In this document: positions 27,758 through 35,727 of the stretch, piece by piece
Numbering within the stretch: position 1 is the first letter of the stretch
Layout: each line of letters begins with the position of its first letter
Assembly: GCA_018371275.1 (NCBI GenBank)
Contig: JAHALF010000008.1
Location: 23,835 to 87,834 of the forward strand
Direction: 5' to 3'
Source: Clostridiales bacterium
GTDB lineage: Bacteria > Bacillota > Clostridia > Lachnospirales > CAG-274
Length of the DNA stretch: 64,000 nucleotides
The notes under the pieces: generated by a model
What the model saw: only the letters and a program-made list of their open reading frames with translations
Database searches by the model: none
Told to the model about the DNA's origin: nothing
Made by a program: the position numbers and the translations under genes

Positions 27758-27797
27758 AGGCTTATTAAATCTAAAGGGTTTTGGTAAGTCTTTTTAA
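27757..27797 (+). terminator. Terminator after the degraded deacetylase copy
   Basis: AAGGCTTA (about 27757-27765) pairs with TAAGTCTT (about 27787-27794, one G-T pair), then a run of T. Confidence 0.6.
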
Positions 27798-27878
27798 AAT
27801 GAAAAACTTAGAGTATATAAATATTTTATAAATGATAATAAGTTATTTATTTGGTATAATGTCGTATATTGCATAAAT

Positions 27879-27907
27879 TTGACAGTATAGAAAAAGTATA
27901 ATATAAT
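27879..27907 (+). promoter_or_regulatory. Sigma-A promoter of the SLH surface protein
   Basis: TTGACA (27879-27884), 17-base spacer, TATAAT (27902-27907): a perfect consensus promoter 49 bases before the ATG, consistent with an abundant surface protein. Confidence 0.85.
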
Positions 27908-27955
27908 TTAAATACACTAGTATAAAAGTAAGGATAAACAAGGAGGGAATTTGTA

Positions 27956-30900
27956 ATGTATAAAAAATTTAAACGAGTACTTTCATTATTACTAGCTTGT
28001 ACTATTATTAATACTACAATAATAGAAGTTGCTGCAAGCGAAAATAATTTAAATACTAATAATTTTGTTAATTCACGTGTGCGTGATCCGAATCTTATTG
28101 GACAAGTTGGGATAGCTAATACATCAGATACTGTTGCTAACAAACTTGCAAATGAAATTGTTCCAAATGCTGTAGATGATATATTAGAAACTTTTCCAGC
28201 ATTAGAAAAAGCTTTAGGAACAGATAAAATGGAAACCTGGTTGCAACTTTATAATAATCCAAACTCTTCTGTTGCAGCCTCAAGTATGGCAGTTTATCGT
28301 GATTCTAGTTTAGGTGCAAAACCAACAAGTTTACAAATAAATGTTAATACTAAAGATCTTAAAGATGGAGAATCTCTTGAAACAGGAAGAACTTCAGATG
28401 ATTTAAAGTCTACTATAGTTCATGAAATTATGCATCTTATAATGCAATATACAATGCCAGATGTTATGGATAAGAATCGTGGTAAACAGCTTCCAAAGTG
28501 GTTTTATGAGGGAATTGCACAAGTAGCTGGAGGAGGATTTACTAACAAATGGAATGGTTGGTTAATAAACCCTTCTGTTGGAATGCAATTTGATATTTGG
28601 GATGGAGAAGATGCTGTAAGAAAGTGGACATTATATGAAGATAAATATGGAGCATATGCTCAAGGGTATTTAGCTGTTATGTATTTAGGTTATAAAGCAT
28701 CTGATGATAAACAGATATCTGCAACTTCTATTGCTAGTGGTGTAAATAAAATACTTGAAAGTGTTATAGATGGAGATAGTTTTGATGAAGCCCTTAGAAA
28801 GAACACTGGAATGAGTCAAAAAGATATTGAGGGACTATTTGGTAATCAAAACAGAGACCCTAAAATTCGCGAACTTGGTCAATTTACACAAAAATTATCT
28901 GATATTGTATTAGCAAGAAATGATTCAAAAAAAGGGGCTGGAGCTGTCGTTGGCGGAGATTTAAAAAATACAGGTGGTCAAATTATAAAAAAAGGAAAAT
29001 TGACAACATCACCTTTTTATATAGGTAAAATGAATATACATGGTAAAGTTATAGACTTATACGATCCAACTCAAAATAAGATACCAATTACTAATATTGA
29101 GTTTAAAGATAACTATATGCCTAGTAAAATTTACGATGGACAACCTTTAAAAATTCCAACAATAGATCAAATAGAAATTGAAAATGCAGATTTTAATAAA
29201 ATTAAATTTGTTTGGATTGATTCAAAAGGAACTGAAATAGAGGAACCAAAAGAAAGTGGTACTTACACTCTTAAAGCAACAGTTGTTGGCAAATATGGTA
29301 CAAAAATTATTACAAAAGGAAATATAACAATAACACCTAAACAAATTTCTGTTATAGCTAATAATCAAACTAAAAATTATGGAGAACCAGATCCTATATT
29401 TACGTATGAGGTTGATTCTGAAGATGATAGAAAACTTTTAAGTGGAAATCTTTCTAGAGTAGAGGGGGAAAATGTAGGTGCATATGATATAGTTGAAGGT
29501 GATCTTACAATATCTGATCCTAAAAATTATACATTAAATTTTACAAAAGGGGCATTAAATATTGATAAATCTGATGTTAACTTAGAAATAGACTTATCAC
29601 ATACTAGTGCTAGAGTGGGTGATGATATTTCTGTTAAAGTTACTGCTAAAAATTTAAATGAAAATTTAGTTTCGGGTGCAGCACATCCTAAAGGTGTTAA
29701 AGTTTTGGTAGACAATAAAAATCTTGATTTAAATGACAATGGAGATGGAAATTGGACAGGAACTTACACTATTTTAGAAGATAAAAAAGATTTAGAAGAA
29801 ATACAGTTTAATGTTAGTGTGGATGATACTTCTGAAAATTATAATAACCCAAATGATATTACTACTGAGTTAACTATATTAAAAGAAGGGTCTACTACAA
29901 AAGATCCTGTCAAAATTAATATTAAAAGTGATAATAAAAATATTATATATGGTGATGTAGTTGACTACATAATTTCAGTAAATAGTATAGAAAATGAATC
30001 AAAACCAACTGGTAATGTTAAAGTTTATTTAGATAGTGATATGCAAAATGAAATTGCTACTGGATTAGCTGAGGATGAATTTAGTTTAACTATAGACACT
30101 TCTAAGCTTAGATCAGGTGAACATAATATTGTTATAAAATATGAAGGGGATAGTAACTTTTCAGAAGTAGAAAGAGATTATAAAATGAAAGTTTCTAAAA
30201 AACAACTTGCTTGGAATGTTGAAGATTTAAGTGCTACTAAAGAAAGTAATAATTTAAATGAGGTTGATGTAATAGGGACTTTAAAAGTAGATGGAATTAT
30301 TAATAATGAGGTTGTTTTTAAACAACCTTTAATTATAACAAAAGGATTTAAAGATATAAATAAAGTAGGTAAACATAGAGTTGAAGTAGTGCCAAAAGAA
30401 GGTGAATGGGATTCTAGTTTTGTAAGCAATAATGAAAATTATATTTTACCAATAGATAATCCTTTTATATTTGCAACAGTTACAGGTATAGAAGAAATAT
30501 TACCTGATGAGAATATTAATAATGATAACTATAATCATAAACCACTTCCTATTCAACCTAGTGAAATAGGTAATGATAAAGAAGTGCGTATACAAAATGG
30601 ACTAGTTAAAGTTCCAGACACATTAAAAGGATACGAAAAATTCAATACAGTAGAAAAAATTGAACAAATTATGAAACAAAGTATAAAAGATGTATCAGAT
30701 AATAATACACTTATTACTGAAGTTACTCTCTGGAAAATAAATGATGGCAAAAGGGAGCAATTAACCTCACCTAGTTATTTTCCAAAAGATGGTAAACTTA
30801 CACTTACTATTCCTTATCCAGAGGGTACAAACAAAAATTTTATTTTTAAAGTTGTGCATATGATTACTATGGATGGTTTTGGTAAAAAACCTGGAGAAAT

Positions 30901-31729
30901 AGAAATTCCAGAAGTTACTAATACAGAAAACGGAATACAATTTATTGTACAAGGACTATCTCCTATTTTAATTAGTTGGACAGATCCTAGTGAGCCTAGT
31001 AACAATAACGATAATAATAACAGCAGTAATAATAATTCTAATAATAATCAAGAAAATATAAATGACAATAAATATGAATATAAAGGGAACTCTGCTATTA
31101 TAGGGATAGCAGAAAATGAAGAAATTTCTTCAAAAGTAAATAATGCTTATGATGAAGTTTCTAAGAAAGATAAGACACAGATTAAGGATACTCCTTTTAT
31201 AGATGTTAATGATAAACATTGGTTTAATACTCCAGTTAAATATGTTTATCAAAATAATTTGATGTTTGGTATAGATGATACTAAATTCGATCCACAAGGA
31301 TTAGTAACTCGTGCAATGGCTGTAACTGTTATATATAGAATGTCAGACTCTCCAAAATTGAATGGTAAGTTAACATTTAGCGATGTTTTAAATGGACAAT
31401 ATTATACAAATCCTATTATTTGGGCAAATGATAATAATATCGTTAGTGGCTATGAAAAAAATATGTTTTTACCAAATAATTTTATTACACGTGAAGAATT
31501 AGCTGTAATATTTTGGAATAAAGCAGGAAAACCTAATGAAAATTTAAAAGAACTTTCATTTAAAGATGAAGATGAAGTCTCTAATTGGGCTAGACCAGCT
31601 GTAGAATGGGCAGTTTTAAATGGATTTATTCAAGGTAATGGGGAAAACTTATTAAAACCAAAAGATGTAATTACAAGAGCAGAATTAGCACAAATTCTTA
31701 TGGTAATATCGCAAAAATATAACCAATAA
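27956..31729 (+). CDS. Secreted gluzincin-like protein with MBG repeats and three SLH domains
   Basis: 1257 residues. Parts in order: signal peptide (about 1-27, ending VAASE); a peptidase-MA-like domain with VHEIMHL (HExxH, about 154-160) and a downstream WFYEGIAQ whose glutamate (about 184) can complete a gluzincin zinc site; an MBG-type domain (ISVIANNQTKNYGEPDP, about 462-540); Ig-like repeats with GNVKVYLDS (about 650-780); a beta domain to about 1010; an Asn/Ser-rich linker; and three SLH domains (about 1080-1257) beginning FIDVNDKHWFNTPVKYVYQ. SLH domains attach to secondary wall polymers, so the zincin would be displayed on the surface. Substrate unknown. GGAGGGA ribosome site. Confidence 0.88.
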   Translation: MYKKFKRVLSLLLACTIINTTIIEVAASENNLNTNNFVNSRVRDPNLIGQVGIANTSDTVANKLANEIVPNAVDDILETFPALEKALGTDKMETWLQLYNNPNSSVAASSMAVYRDSSLGAKPTSLQINVNTKDLKDGESLETGRTSDDLKSTIVHEIMHLIMQYTMPDVMDKNRGKQLPKWFYEGIAQVAGGGFTNKWNGWLINPSVGMQFDIWDGEDAVRKWTLYEDKYGAYAQGYLAVMYLGYKASDDKQISATSIASGVNKILESVIDGDSFDEALRKNTGMSQKDIEGLFGNQNRDPKIRELGQFTQKLSDIVLARNDSKKGAGAVVGGDLKNTGGQIIKKGKLTTSPFYIGKMNIHGKVIDLYDPTQNKIPITNIEFKDNYMPSKIYDGQPLKIPTIDQIEIENADFNKIKFVWIDSKGTEIEEPKESGTYTLKATVVGKYGTKIITKGNITITPKQISVIANNQTKNYGEPDPIFTYEVDSEDDRKLLSGNLSRVEGENVGAYDIVEGDLTISDPKNYTLNFTKGALNIDKSDVNLEIDLSHTSARVGDDISVKVTAKNLNENLVSGAAHPKGVKVLVDNKNLDLNDNGDGNWTGTYTILEDKKDLEEIQFNVSVDDTSENYNNPNDITTELTILKEGSTTKDPVKINIKSDNKNIIYGDVVDYIISVNSIENESKPTGNVKVYLDSDMQNEIATGLAEDEFSLTIDTSKLRSGEHNIVIKYEGDSNFSEVERDYKMKVSKKQLAWNVEDLSATKESNNLNEVDVIGTLKVDGIINNEVVFKQPLIITKGFKDINKVGKHRVEVVPKEGEWDSSFVSNNENYILPIDNPFIFATVTGIEEILPDENINNDNYNHKPLPIQPSEIGNDKEVRIQNGLVKVPDTLKGYEKFNTVEKIEQIMKQSIKDVSDNNTLITEVTLWKINDGKREQLTSPSYFPKDGKLTLTIPYPEGTNKNFIFKVVHMITMDGFGKKPGEIEIPEVTNTENGIQFIVQGLSPILISWTDPSEPSNNNDNNNSSNNNSNNNQENINDNKYEYKGNSAIIGIAENEEISSKVNNAYDEVSKKDKTQIKDTPFIDVNDKHWFNTPVKYVYQNNLMFGIDDTKFDPQGLVTRAMAVTVIYRMSDSPKLNGKLTFSDVLNGQYYTNPIIWANDNNIVSGYEKNMFLPNNFITREELAVIFWNKAGKPNENLKELSFKDEDEVSNWARPAVEWAVLNGFIQGNGENLLKPKDVITRAELAQILMVISQKYNQ

Positions 31730-31808
31730 TATAAATTTATAATCAATTATTTATATAATTTTTTGTTTTTATATTTTTATATTGATAAAAAATTAAAAAT
31801 TCATAAAT

Positions 31809-31850
31809 AAAAAAGAATAAAAATTATATATACTTTTTATTCTTTTTTAT
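31809..31850 (+). terminator. Terminator of the SLH protein gene
   Basis: AAAAAGAATAAAAA (about 31809-31823) pairs with TTTTTATTCTTTTTT (about 31833-31847). It is made only of A-T pairs plus one G-C but is long and has a T tail. Confidence 0.7.
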
Positions 31851-31857
31851 TTTTAAT

Positions 31858-31924
31858 GGGTGTATACTGTTTTTAGTGGCGGTTAAAAAAATAACCAAGG
31901 CTAAACAGTATACACTCTTTTTTT
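31858..31924. repeat. Long inverted repeat with nested hairpin, terminator-like
   Basis: GTGTATACTGTTT (31860-31872) and AAACAGTATACAC (31903-31915) are perfect 13-base arms. A second stem GGTTA/TAACC (31881-31895) sits inside the loop, and CTCTTTTTTT follows. It directly follows the SLH gene's own terminator and begins the mobile-type junction zone. It may be a strong terminator shielding the element from host transcription, or mark the element's edge. Confidence 0.8.
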
Positions 31925-31929
31925 ATTGT

Positions 31930-32110
31930 GCAATTTTTTAAAGAGTGAAAACGAACCTTGAAAATTGAATAAAGAGCTTCATTGCTGGTGTAGCAAATTA
32001 AAGGTACAAAACCCGAAGAAGTACACTGGTTTAACAGCTTCAAAAGGCAAAGTTAGGGGACACCCTAGAATATAAGTCCTAAATTCTGCTTAATAAAAAG
32101 AAAAAGGAGA
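31930..32110 (+). ncRNA. Probable structured leader RNA ahead of the small-gene cluster
   Basis: About 180 non-coding bases. The start contains CGAACCTTGAAAATTGAATA (31952-31971), very like the TTGAAAACTGAATA box of Firmicute 16S-23S spacers. Several hairpins follow: TTGCT/AGCAA (31982-31996), TAGGG/CCCTA (about 32053-32066), and AGAAT/ATTCT (about 32068-32088). The next gene has its ribosome site (AAGGAGAT) right after. No known riboswitch is recognised. An antitermination or attenuation leader is an inference. Confidence 0.45.
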
Positions 32111-32117
32111 TGATAAT

Positions 32118-32471
32118 ATGAAAAAAGCAGAAATAAAAGAAAAATTAGCACAATTATTAAAAGGTTATATTTGTGTTAATAAAGATATCTTAGAAGACAT
32201 TCCATCATTATCAACTAATGATGGGGTTATACCTTTTTGTGTAGAGGAAGGCTATGACATTATATGTTCCGCGGCTGAATTTAGAGCGGAACAAGGAACG
32301 GAATTCAATCTTGAAAAGGAGATTGAATTTGCAGTTGGTCAACTAATTCAAAACTATGAATTAGTTAAAGACAAGGAAGAAGTTAGAGAAACTTCTTCAA
32401 AAAACAAGCTTGAAGAATTTAAAAAAGAACAAGCTTGTGATAATGGTAAATACTCTGTTTCTAAAAAGTAG
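32118..32471 (+). CDS. Small acidic protein of unknown function
   Basis: 117 residues, starting ATG behind AAGGAGATGATA. Sequence is acidic in the middle (FNLEKEIEFAVGQLIQNYELV) and ends in a Lys/Glu-rich tail. No transmembrane segment or known motif. First gene after the structured leader. I do not recognise the family; small proteins of this kind are common in integrative elements. Confidence 0.7.
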   Translation: MKKAEIKEKLAQLLKGYICVNKDILEDIPSLSTNDGVIPFCVEEGYDIICSAAEFRAEQGTEFNLEKEIEFAVGQLIQNYELVKDKEEVRETSSKNKLEEFKKEQACDNGKYSVSKK

Positions 32472-32532
32472 TCTAAAATATAGGTTTAAAAATAAAAGTG
32501 TTTAAAAGGATATGAGTAGGTGATAAATAGAA

Positions 32533-32742
32533 ATGGGACAATATAAAGCAAAAGAAATAAGCATATATAATAAATCATTTATAAAAGGAGATTTAGTTGA
32601 AGTTTTTACAGAAGATAAAATAATAAAATGTTATATACAAAAAATAAAGAAAAACTGTATTTTAGTAGAAGAAATTATACATAAAAAAGTATTAAACATA
32701 AAATTAGAAGATATAGAGAATATTTTTTCTATTATCTTATAG
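32533..32742 (+). CDS. Small hypothetical protein
   Basis: 69 residues (MGQYKAKEISIYNKSF...), with strand-rich, SH3-like alternation (KGDLVEVFTEDKIIKCYIQKI). A weak ribosome site AGGTG lies upstream. Function unknown; part of the junction cluster, same strand. Confidence 0.6.
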   Translation: MGQYKAKEISIYNKSFIKGDLVEVFTEDKIIKCYIQKIKKNCILVEEIIHKKVLNIKLEDIENIFSIIL

Positions 32743-32781
32743 TAATTATATTTTTATTTTATTAATTAAGGGGGTGGTATT

Positions 32782-33264
32782 ATGAAGATTAGTATTTTAA
32801 GTGAAACAAAAAAAGAAATTACTTTAAAAGTTGAAAGAGATTGCTGTCCATTTTGCAAGCATAATAAAATAAGAAATAAAGGCAACTCTTTGACAGAAGT
32901 GAAGAAAAAATGTATTAAAGAATTTTTTTTGAAAGATGTATTTATAAAAAGAAATAGATATAAATGTAATAATTGCAATAAATATTTTTCTGAAAGTATA
33001 TCTTTTAAAGGGATTTCAGATGAAAAATTTAAGCCATATTTAAGGATATTATTAGACAGAAATATAATAATGTTAAGTGTTATAGAAGATGAAAAATTTA
33101 AAAATATATTAAGCTCTGATGACTATTGGTACATACTAAAACAAAGTGGAAAAGTATTAATAGTAATAAATTATAAAACTTTAGAGGTGAAAAAATTTTT
33201 TATATCAAATGAGTTAAAAAAGGTAAGAACACCTAAATTTAAGCAAATTAAAACTTTAAAATAG
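32782..33264 (+). CDS. Zinc-ribbon protein resembling a transposase N-terminus
   Basis: 160 residues with two Cys pairs, CCPFCKH (about 21-27) and YKCNNCNKYF (about 57-66), and basic residues between. This spacing resembles the N-terminal zinc ribbon of ISL3-type transposases, but the DDE catalytic domain is missing and the C-terminus is short and Lys-rich. It may be a domesticated DNA-binding remnant or an unrelated regulator. GGGGGTGG ribosome site. Confidence 0.65.
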   Translation: MKISILSETKKEITLKVERDCCPFCKHNKIRNKGNSLTEVKKKCIKEFFLKDVFIKRNRYKCNNCNKYFSESISFKGISDEKFKPYLRILLDRNIIMLSVIEDEKFKNILSSDDYWYILKQSGKVLIVINYKTLEVKKFFISNELKKVRTPKFKQIKTLK

Positions 33265-33280
33265 AGAAAGGAGAGCAAAT

Positions 33281-33580
33281 ATGAATACAGTAAACCTAAT
33301 AGGGAGATTAACAAAAGACCCAGACATATCATTTATAAATATAAATGGAGAAAGTAAGAAAATTGCTAAATATGTTTTAGCAGTAGATAGAATGGGAAGT
33401 AAAGAAGCAGACTTTATATTATGTTCTGTAATAGATAAAGGAGCAGAATGGATAGAAAATAATATAAAAAAAGCTTCAAGAATAGGTATTGTAGGCTCTA
33501 TTCATACAAGTACATATGAAAAAAATGGAGTAAGTGTTATAAAAACTGAAATAAAGGTAAAAGAACAATATTTTGCTTAA
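33281..33580 (+). CDS. ssb: Short single-stranded DNA-binding protein
   Basis: 99 residues beginning MNTVNLIGRLTKDPDI, the standard start of the SSB OB fold, with IGIVGSIHTSTYEKNG (the 'GRLxTRSYE' position). It stops at the end of the OB fold, so the flexible linker and the acidic C-terminal tip that recruits replication proteins are absent. Such short SSBs are common on mobile elements. AAAGGAGAG ribosome site, 16 bases after the zinc-ribbon gene. Confidence 0.85.
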   Translation: MNTVNLIGRLTKDPDISFININGESKKIAKYVLAVDRMGSKEADFILCSVIDKGAEWIENNIKKASRIGIVGSIHTSTYEKNGVSVIKTEIKVKEQYFA

Positions 33581-33603
33581 ATATAAAATAAAGGAGAAAA
33601 AAT

Positions 33604-33888
33604 ATGGAGCAATTAGCAAGTATAGATAAAGCTATATTTTATATGATTTTAGGGTTTGGGACAATGATTGTAGGAGGAATTTTAGCAGGAACATTCAATA
33701 GTAGATTTTTGTTTTTTCTTACTTTCATTGTTACAATTTATTTTTGGATTTCTGGTATTTATGTTATAAAAAGAGTTAATCAAGATAAGCAAAATAAAGA
33801 AATTGATAAAAGAATAGAGAAAAAAATAGAAGAAAAATTACAAAAAAATATATTTAAAGACAATATATATGATGCAATAGAAAATTAA
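33604..33888 (+). CDS. Small membrane protein with charged C-terminal helix
   Basis: 94 residues: two hydrophobic helices (about 12-33 and 36-57), then a highly charged coiled-coil-like tail (KEIDKRIEKKIEEKL). Function unknown. Cotranscribed with the neighbouring ssb (AAGGAG upstream). Confidence 0.7.
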   Translation: MEQLASIDKAIFYMILGFGTMIVGGILAGTFNSRFLFFLTFIVTIYFWISGIYVIKRVNQDKQNKEIDKRIEKKIEEKLQKNIFKDNIYDAIEN

Positions 33889-33941
33889 TAAGTATAGTTA
33901 GTGTATATTTATCAGCCTTAACAATAGCTTTAAGTATTATC

Positions 33942-34106
33942 ATGGCTATATGGGCATTTTTAGAAGGAAAAATAATTTGGGGTATTGCAGGAGTAATAAA
34001 TGTAACGATTTGCATAGTTATACTTATTTATATGAACAATACATCCAAACAAATGGATAAAGAATGCATAGAAGGATTCTCAAGGATTTTAGATATTATA
34101 AAATAG
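33942..34106 (+). CDS. Small membrane protein, start uncertain
   Basis: From ATG 33942 there are 54 residues (MAIWAFLEGKIIW...), with one or two hydrophobic stretches and a charged end. The same frame is open upstream to about 33890 (reading SIVSVYLSALTIALS), suggesting the true protein is about 18 residues longer with a non-ATG start or that its start has been lost. Located between two membrane-protein genes on the same strand. Confidence 0.45.
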   Translation: MAIWAFLEGKIIWGIAGVINVTICIVILIYMNNTSKQMDKECIEGFSRILDIIK

Positions 34107-34122
34107 TAAAAGGAGGATAAGA

Positions 34123-34284
34123 ATGGGATTATTATTTATATTATCAGGATTATTAATTGTATTATTGTATACAGCTTTGACAGCAACAATTTTAAGAATA
34201 ATGGAAGAAGATGAGAGAGATTTTAGAAGAAAATATATAAATACAAGAAAAAGTGTGGTTTACCAAAAACTATGTCCTAAATAA
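34123..34284 (+). CDS. Small single-pass membrane protein
   Basis: 53 residues from ATG 34123 behind AAAGGAGG: an N-terminal hydrophobic helix (LLFILSGLLIVLLYTALTAT) followed by an acidic then basic tail. Last gene of the junction cluster; the terminator follows at 34408. Function unknown. Confidence 0.65.
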   Translation: MGLLFILSGLLIVLLYTALTATILRIMEEDERDFRRKYINTRKSVVYQKLCPK

Positions 34285-34407
34285 AGAGTGTGGGAAGTGG
34301 AAGAAATAGACGATAAAAGCCAGTAATCAACAAGGTTTGGGCGTAGTTTAAGTGAGATTTAATAATAAATAATGAGATTTTAGGACACGAATTTTAGTTA
34401 AGAATTA

Positions 34408-34456
34408 AAAAGGCTTGTATCCCTTTAAAACAGGGGCTTACAAGCCTTTTATCTAT
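34408..34456 (+). terminator. Terminator ending the junction cluster
   Basis: AAAAGGCTTGTA (about 34409-34420) pairs with TACAAGCCTTTT (about 34439-34450), and an inner CCC/GGG pair extends the hairpin; T-rich tail. Confidence 0.88.
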
Positions 34457-34504
34457 TTTAGTATTAAATTTTAGAAGAAAAAAGGTATTTTAAATTTAAA
34501 GTTA

Positions 34505-34554
34505 TTGCAAGAATTAATATTTGACTCTTGCAACGTCTTGCAATATTCTTGCAA
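34505..34554. repeat. Phased TTGCAA sites
   Basis: TTGCAA occurs at 34505-34510, 34528-34533, 34538-34543 and 34549-34554. The last three are preceded by C (CTTGCAA) and step by 10 and 11 bases, about one helix turn. A protein-binding array is likely. Confidence 0.7.
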
Positions 34555-34652
34555 AGCTAGGTAAACAGGGCTTTAGGTGGCTTTAGAAGAAAAAATACAA
34601 TGGTAAAAAACAAGCCTTAAAAAGCTAAAATAAAGCTAAAAATAAGCTAGAG

Positions 34653-34760
34653 CAATGGGACATTTGTGTAAAAACTAAATAAAGTTGTCCCATTGAGCCA
34701 TTCTCTAGGCTTAGAGCTATGTTAGATTATTAAAAATAGGTAAAAATCAATGGGACATTT
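34653..34760. repeat. Three CAATGGGACA sites, one inverted
   Basis: Direct 13-base copies CAATGGGACATTT lie at 34653-34665 and 34748-34760; the inverted TGTCCCATTG is at 34686-34695. The first two could also form a hairpin. The outward orientation beginning with TG makes them candidates for transposase end-binding sites. Confidence 0.7.
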
Positions 34761-34806
34761 ATTATATAATATTTATACAAAATAATATAATAAATATACA
34801 ATTATA

Positions 34807-35700
34807 TTATTTTATACAAACAGAGCAAGGTTTATAGTCTTTTAAAGCATTATCATTATATTTTAACTCTATTAAATTATTTTTATCTTTTATATATCTG
34901 CAGTCTTTTATATGATATTTAGAACCAGTTTTTGTTGCATAGAAAATTTTATCACTATTAACATTTGTTTCTGTTGATTTGTTAATAACTTCATTATTTA
35001 TTGGTATGTTATTAGATGATTTATTTTCCCTTAAAGCTGGAAATAAAACGATTGTAGTAATTACTATTATTGAAAAAATACTTAATAATAATGGAATATA
35101 CTTTTTAGGCTTTGTTTTAGCTTCTTCTTTATTATGTGTATTTTTTCTTATATACTCATTAAATATTTTTATAAGCCTTTCAGAGATATCATCTATATTA
35201 GAAAAGTTAGTAATATTATTTATATGGTATATAGAGTGTTTAGCAGGTAAGTTAGAAAATTTTAATATATCATCTATGCTATTTATATTAAGTTGTTTTA
35301 AAATGCAAGAAGGAGCTAATACTTCACAGGCGAATGTATTGGCTTCATTTTCTTGTCTTATTAATGTTTCACTTAATAATGAACAACCTAAAATATTGTT
35401 TGATGAAGAATGCTCTAGTAAAATATGACCGAATTCGTGTAATATGTTAAATAATATATCATTTTCTGGTAAATCATCATTATATAAAATAAATATTTGA
35501 TTATCTTTTATAAAAGTAAAAGCATCTAATTTAAGATGTTCTTGTAAATGTAGGTTATGTATTAATTTTTGATTAGAAGAGTATTTACATAACTTCCAAT
35601 TATTTAAAATGGATAATTCATTTAATAATTGTACATTAAAATTTAAGTTTGTTATACGATAACGTATGAGAAAATTGTAAGCAATTTCTTTTATGTACAT
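34807..35700 (-). CDS. Membrane-anchored ImmA/IrrE-type metallopeptidase
   Basis: 297 residues from ATG 35700 (GGAGG upstream on the minus strand). N-terminal ImmA/IrrE domain with HEFGHILLEH (zinc HExxH, about 86-95) and NEANTFACEVLAP (third zinc ligand region, about 118-130). A basic stretch (EEAKTKPKKY) is followed by one transmembrane helix (about 207-227) and an outside part ending in a small domain with YATKTGSKYHIKDCRY and a final CSVC, probably binding metal or stabilised by its Cys/His. ImmA cleaves the cognate repressor in ICEBs1; here it lies just downstream of the repressor gene, so it probably controls prophage induction in response to an envelope signal. Confidence 0.85.
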   Translation of the reverse strand: MYIKEIAYNFLIRYRITNLNFNVQLLNELSILNNWKLCKYSSNQKLIHNLHLQEHLKLDAFTFIKDNQIFILYNDDLPENDILFNILHEFGHILLEHSSSNNILGCSLLSETLIRQENEANTFACEVLAPSCILKQLNINSIDDILKFSNLPAKHSIYHINNITNFSNIDDISERLIKIFNEYIRKNTHNKEEAKTKPKKYIPLLLSIFSIIVITTIVLFPALRENKSSNNIPINNEVINKSTETNVNSDKIFYATKTGSKYHIKDCRYIKDKNNLIELKYNDNALKDYKPCSVCIK

Positions 35701-35727
35701 AATTGGTACCTCCAACTAATAATATTA

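Larger units (their letters stand above)
27177..27955. other. Gene-free decayed intergenic region
   Basis: About 780 bases without an intact gene. It holds a hairpin at 27325-27365 (CTAAGAATAG / CTATTCTTAG), the remnant of a leftward kinase-like gene, the degraded copy of the deacetylase 3' end, a terminator, and the promoter of the next gene. Confidence 0.65.
34457..34806. other. Repeat-rich non-coding DNA, candidate left end of the Mu-like prophage
   Basis: 350 bases with no gene. It contains four TTGCAA sites (34505-34554), three AGCTA units at 11-base steps (34623, 34634, 34645), and three CAATGGGACA sites (34653-34662 direct, 34686-34695 inverted, 34748-34757 direct). In Mu, the end next to the repressor gene carries several transposase-binding sites; the location fits, but the exact end and target duplication cannot be fixed without the right end. 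Confidence 0.5.

Noticed and set aside
34653..34695. Inverted CAATGGGACA pair read simply as a terminator hairpin
   Set aside because: There is no T run, and a third direct copy at 34748 shows that the sequence is repeated as a site rather than only as a stem.
34979..35428. 149-codon rightward frame inside the ImmA-like gene
   Set aside because: The leftward frame shows a zinc HExxH motif and a good ribosome site; the rightward one is its shadow.
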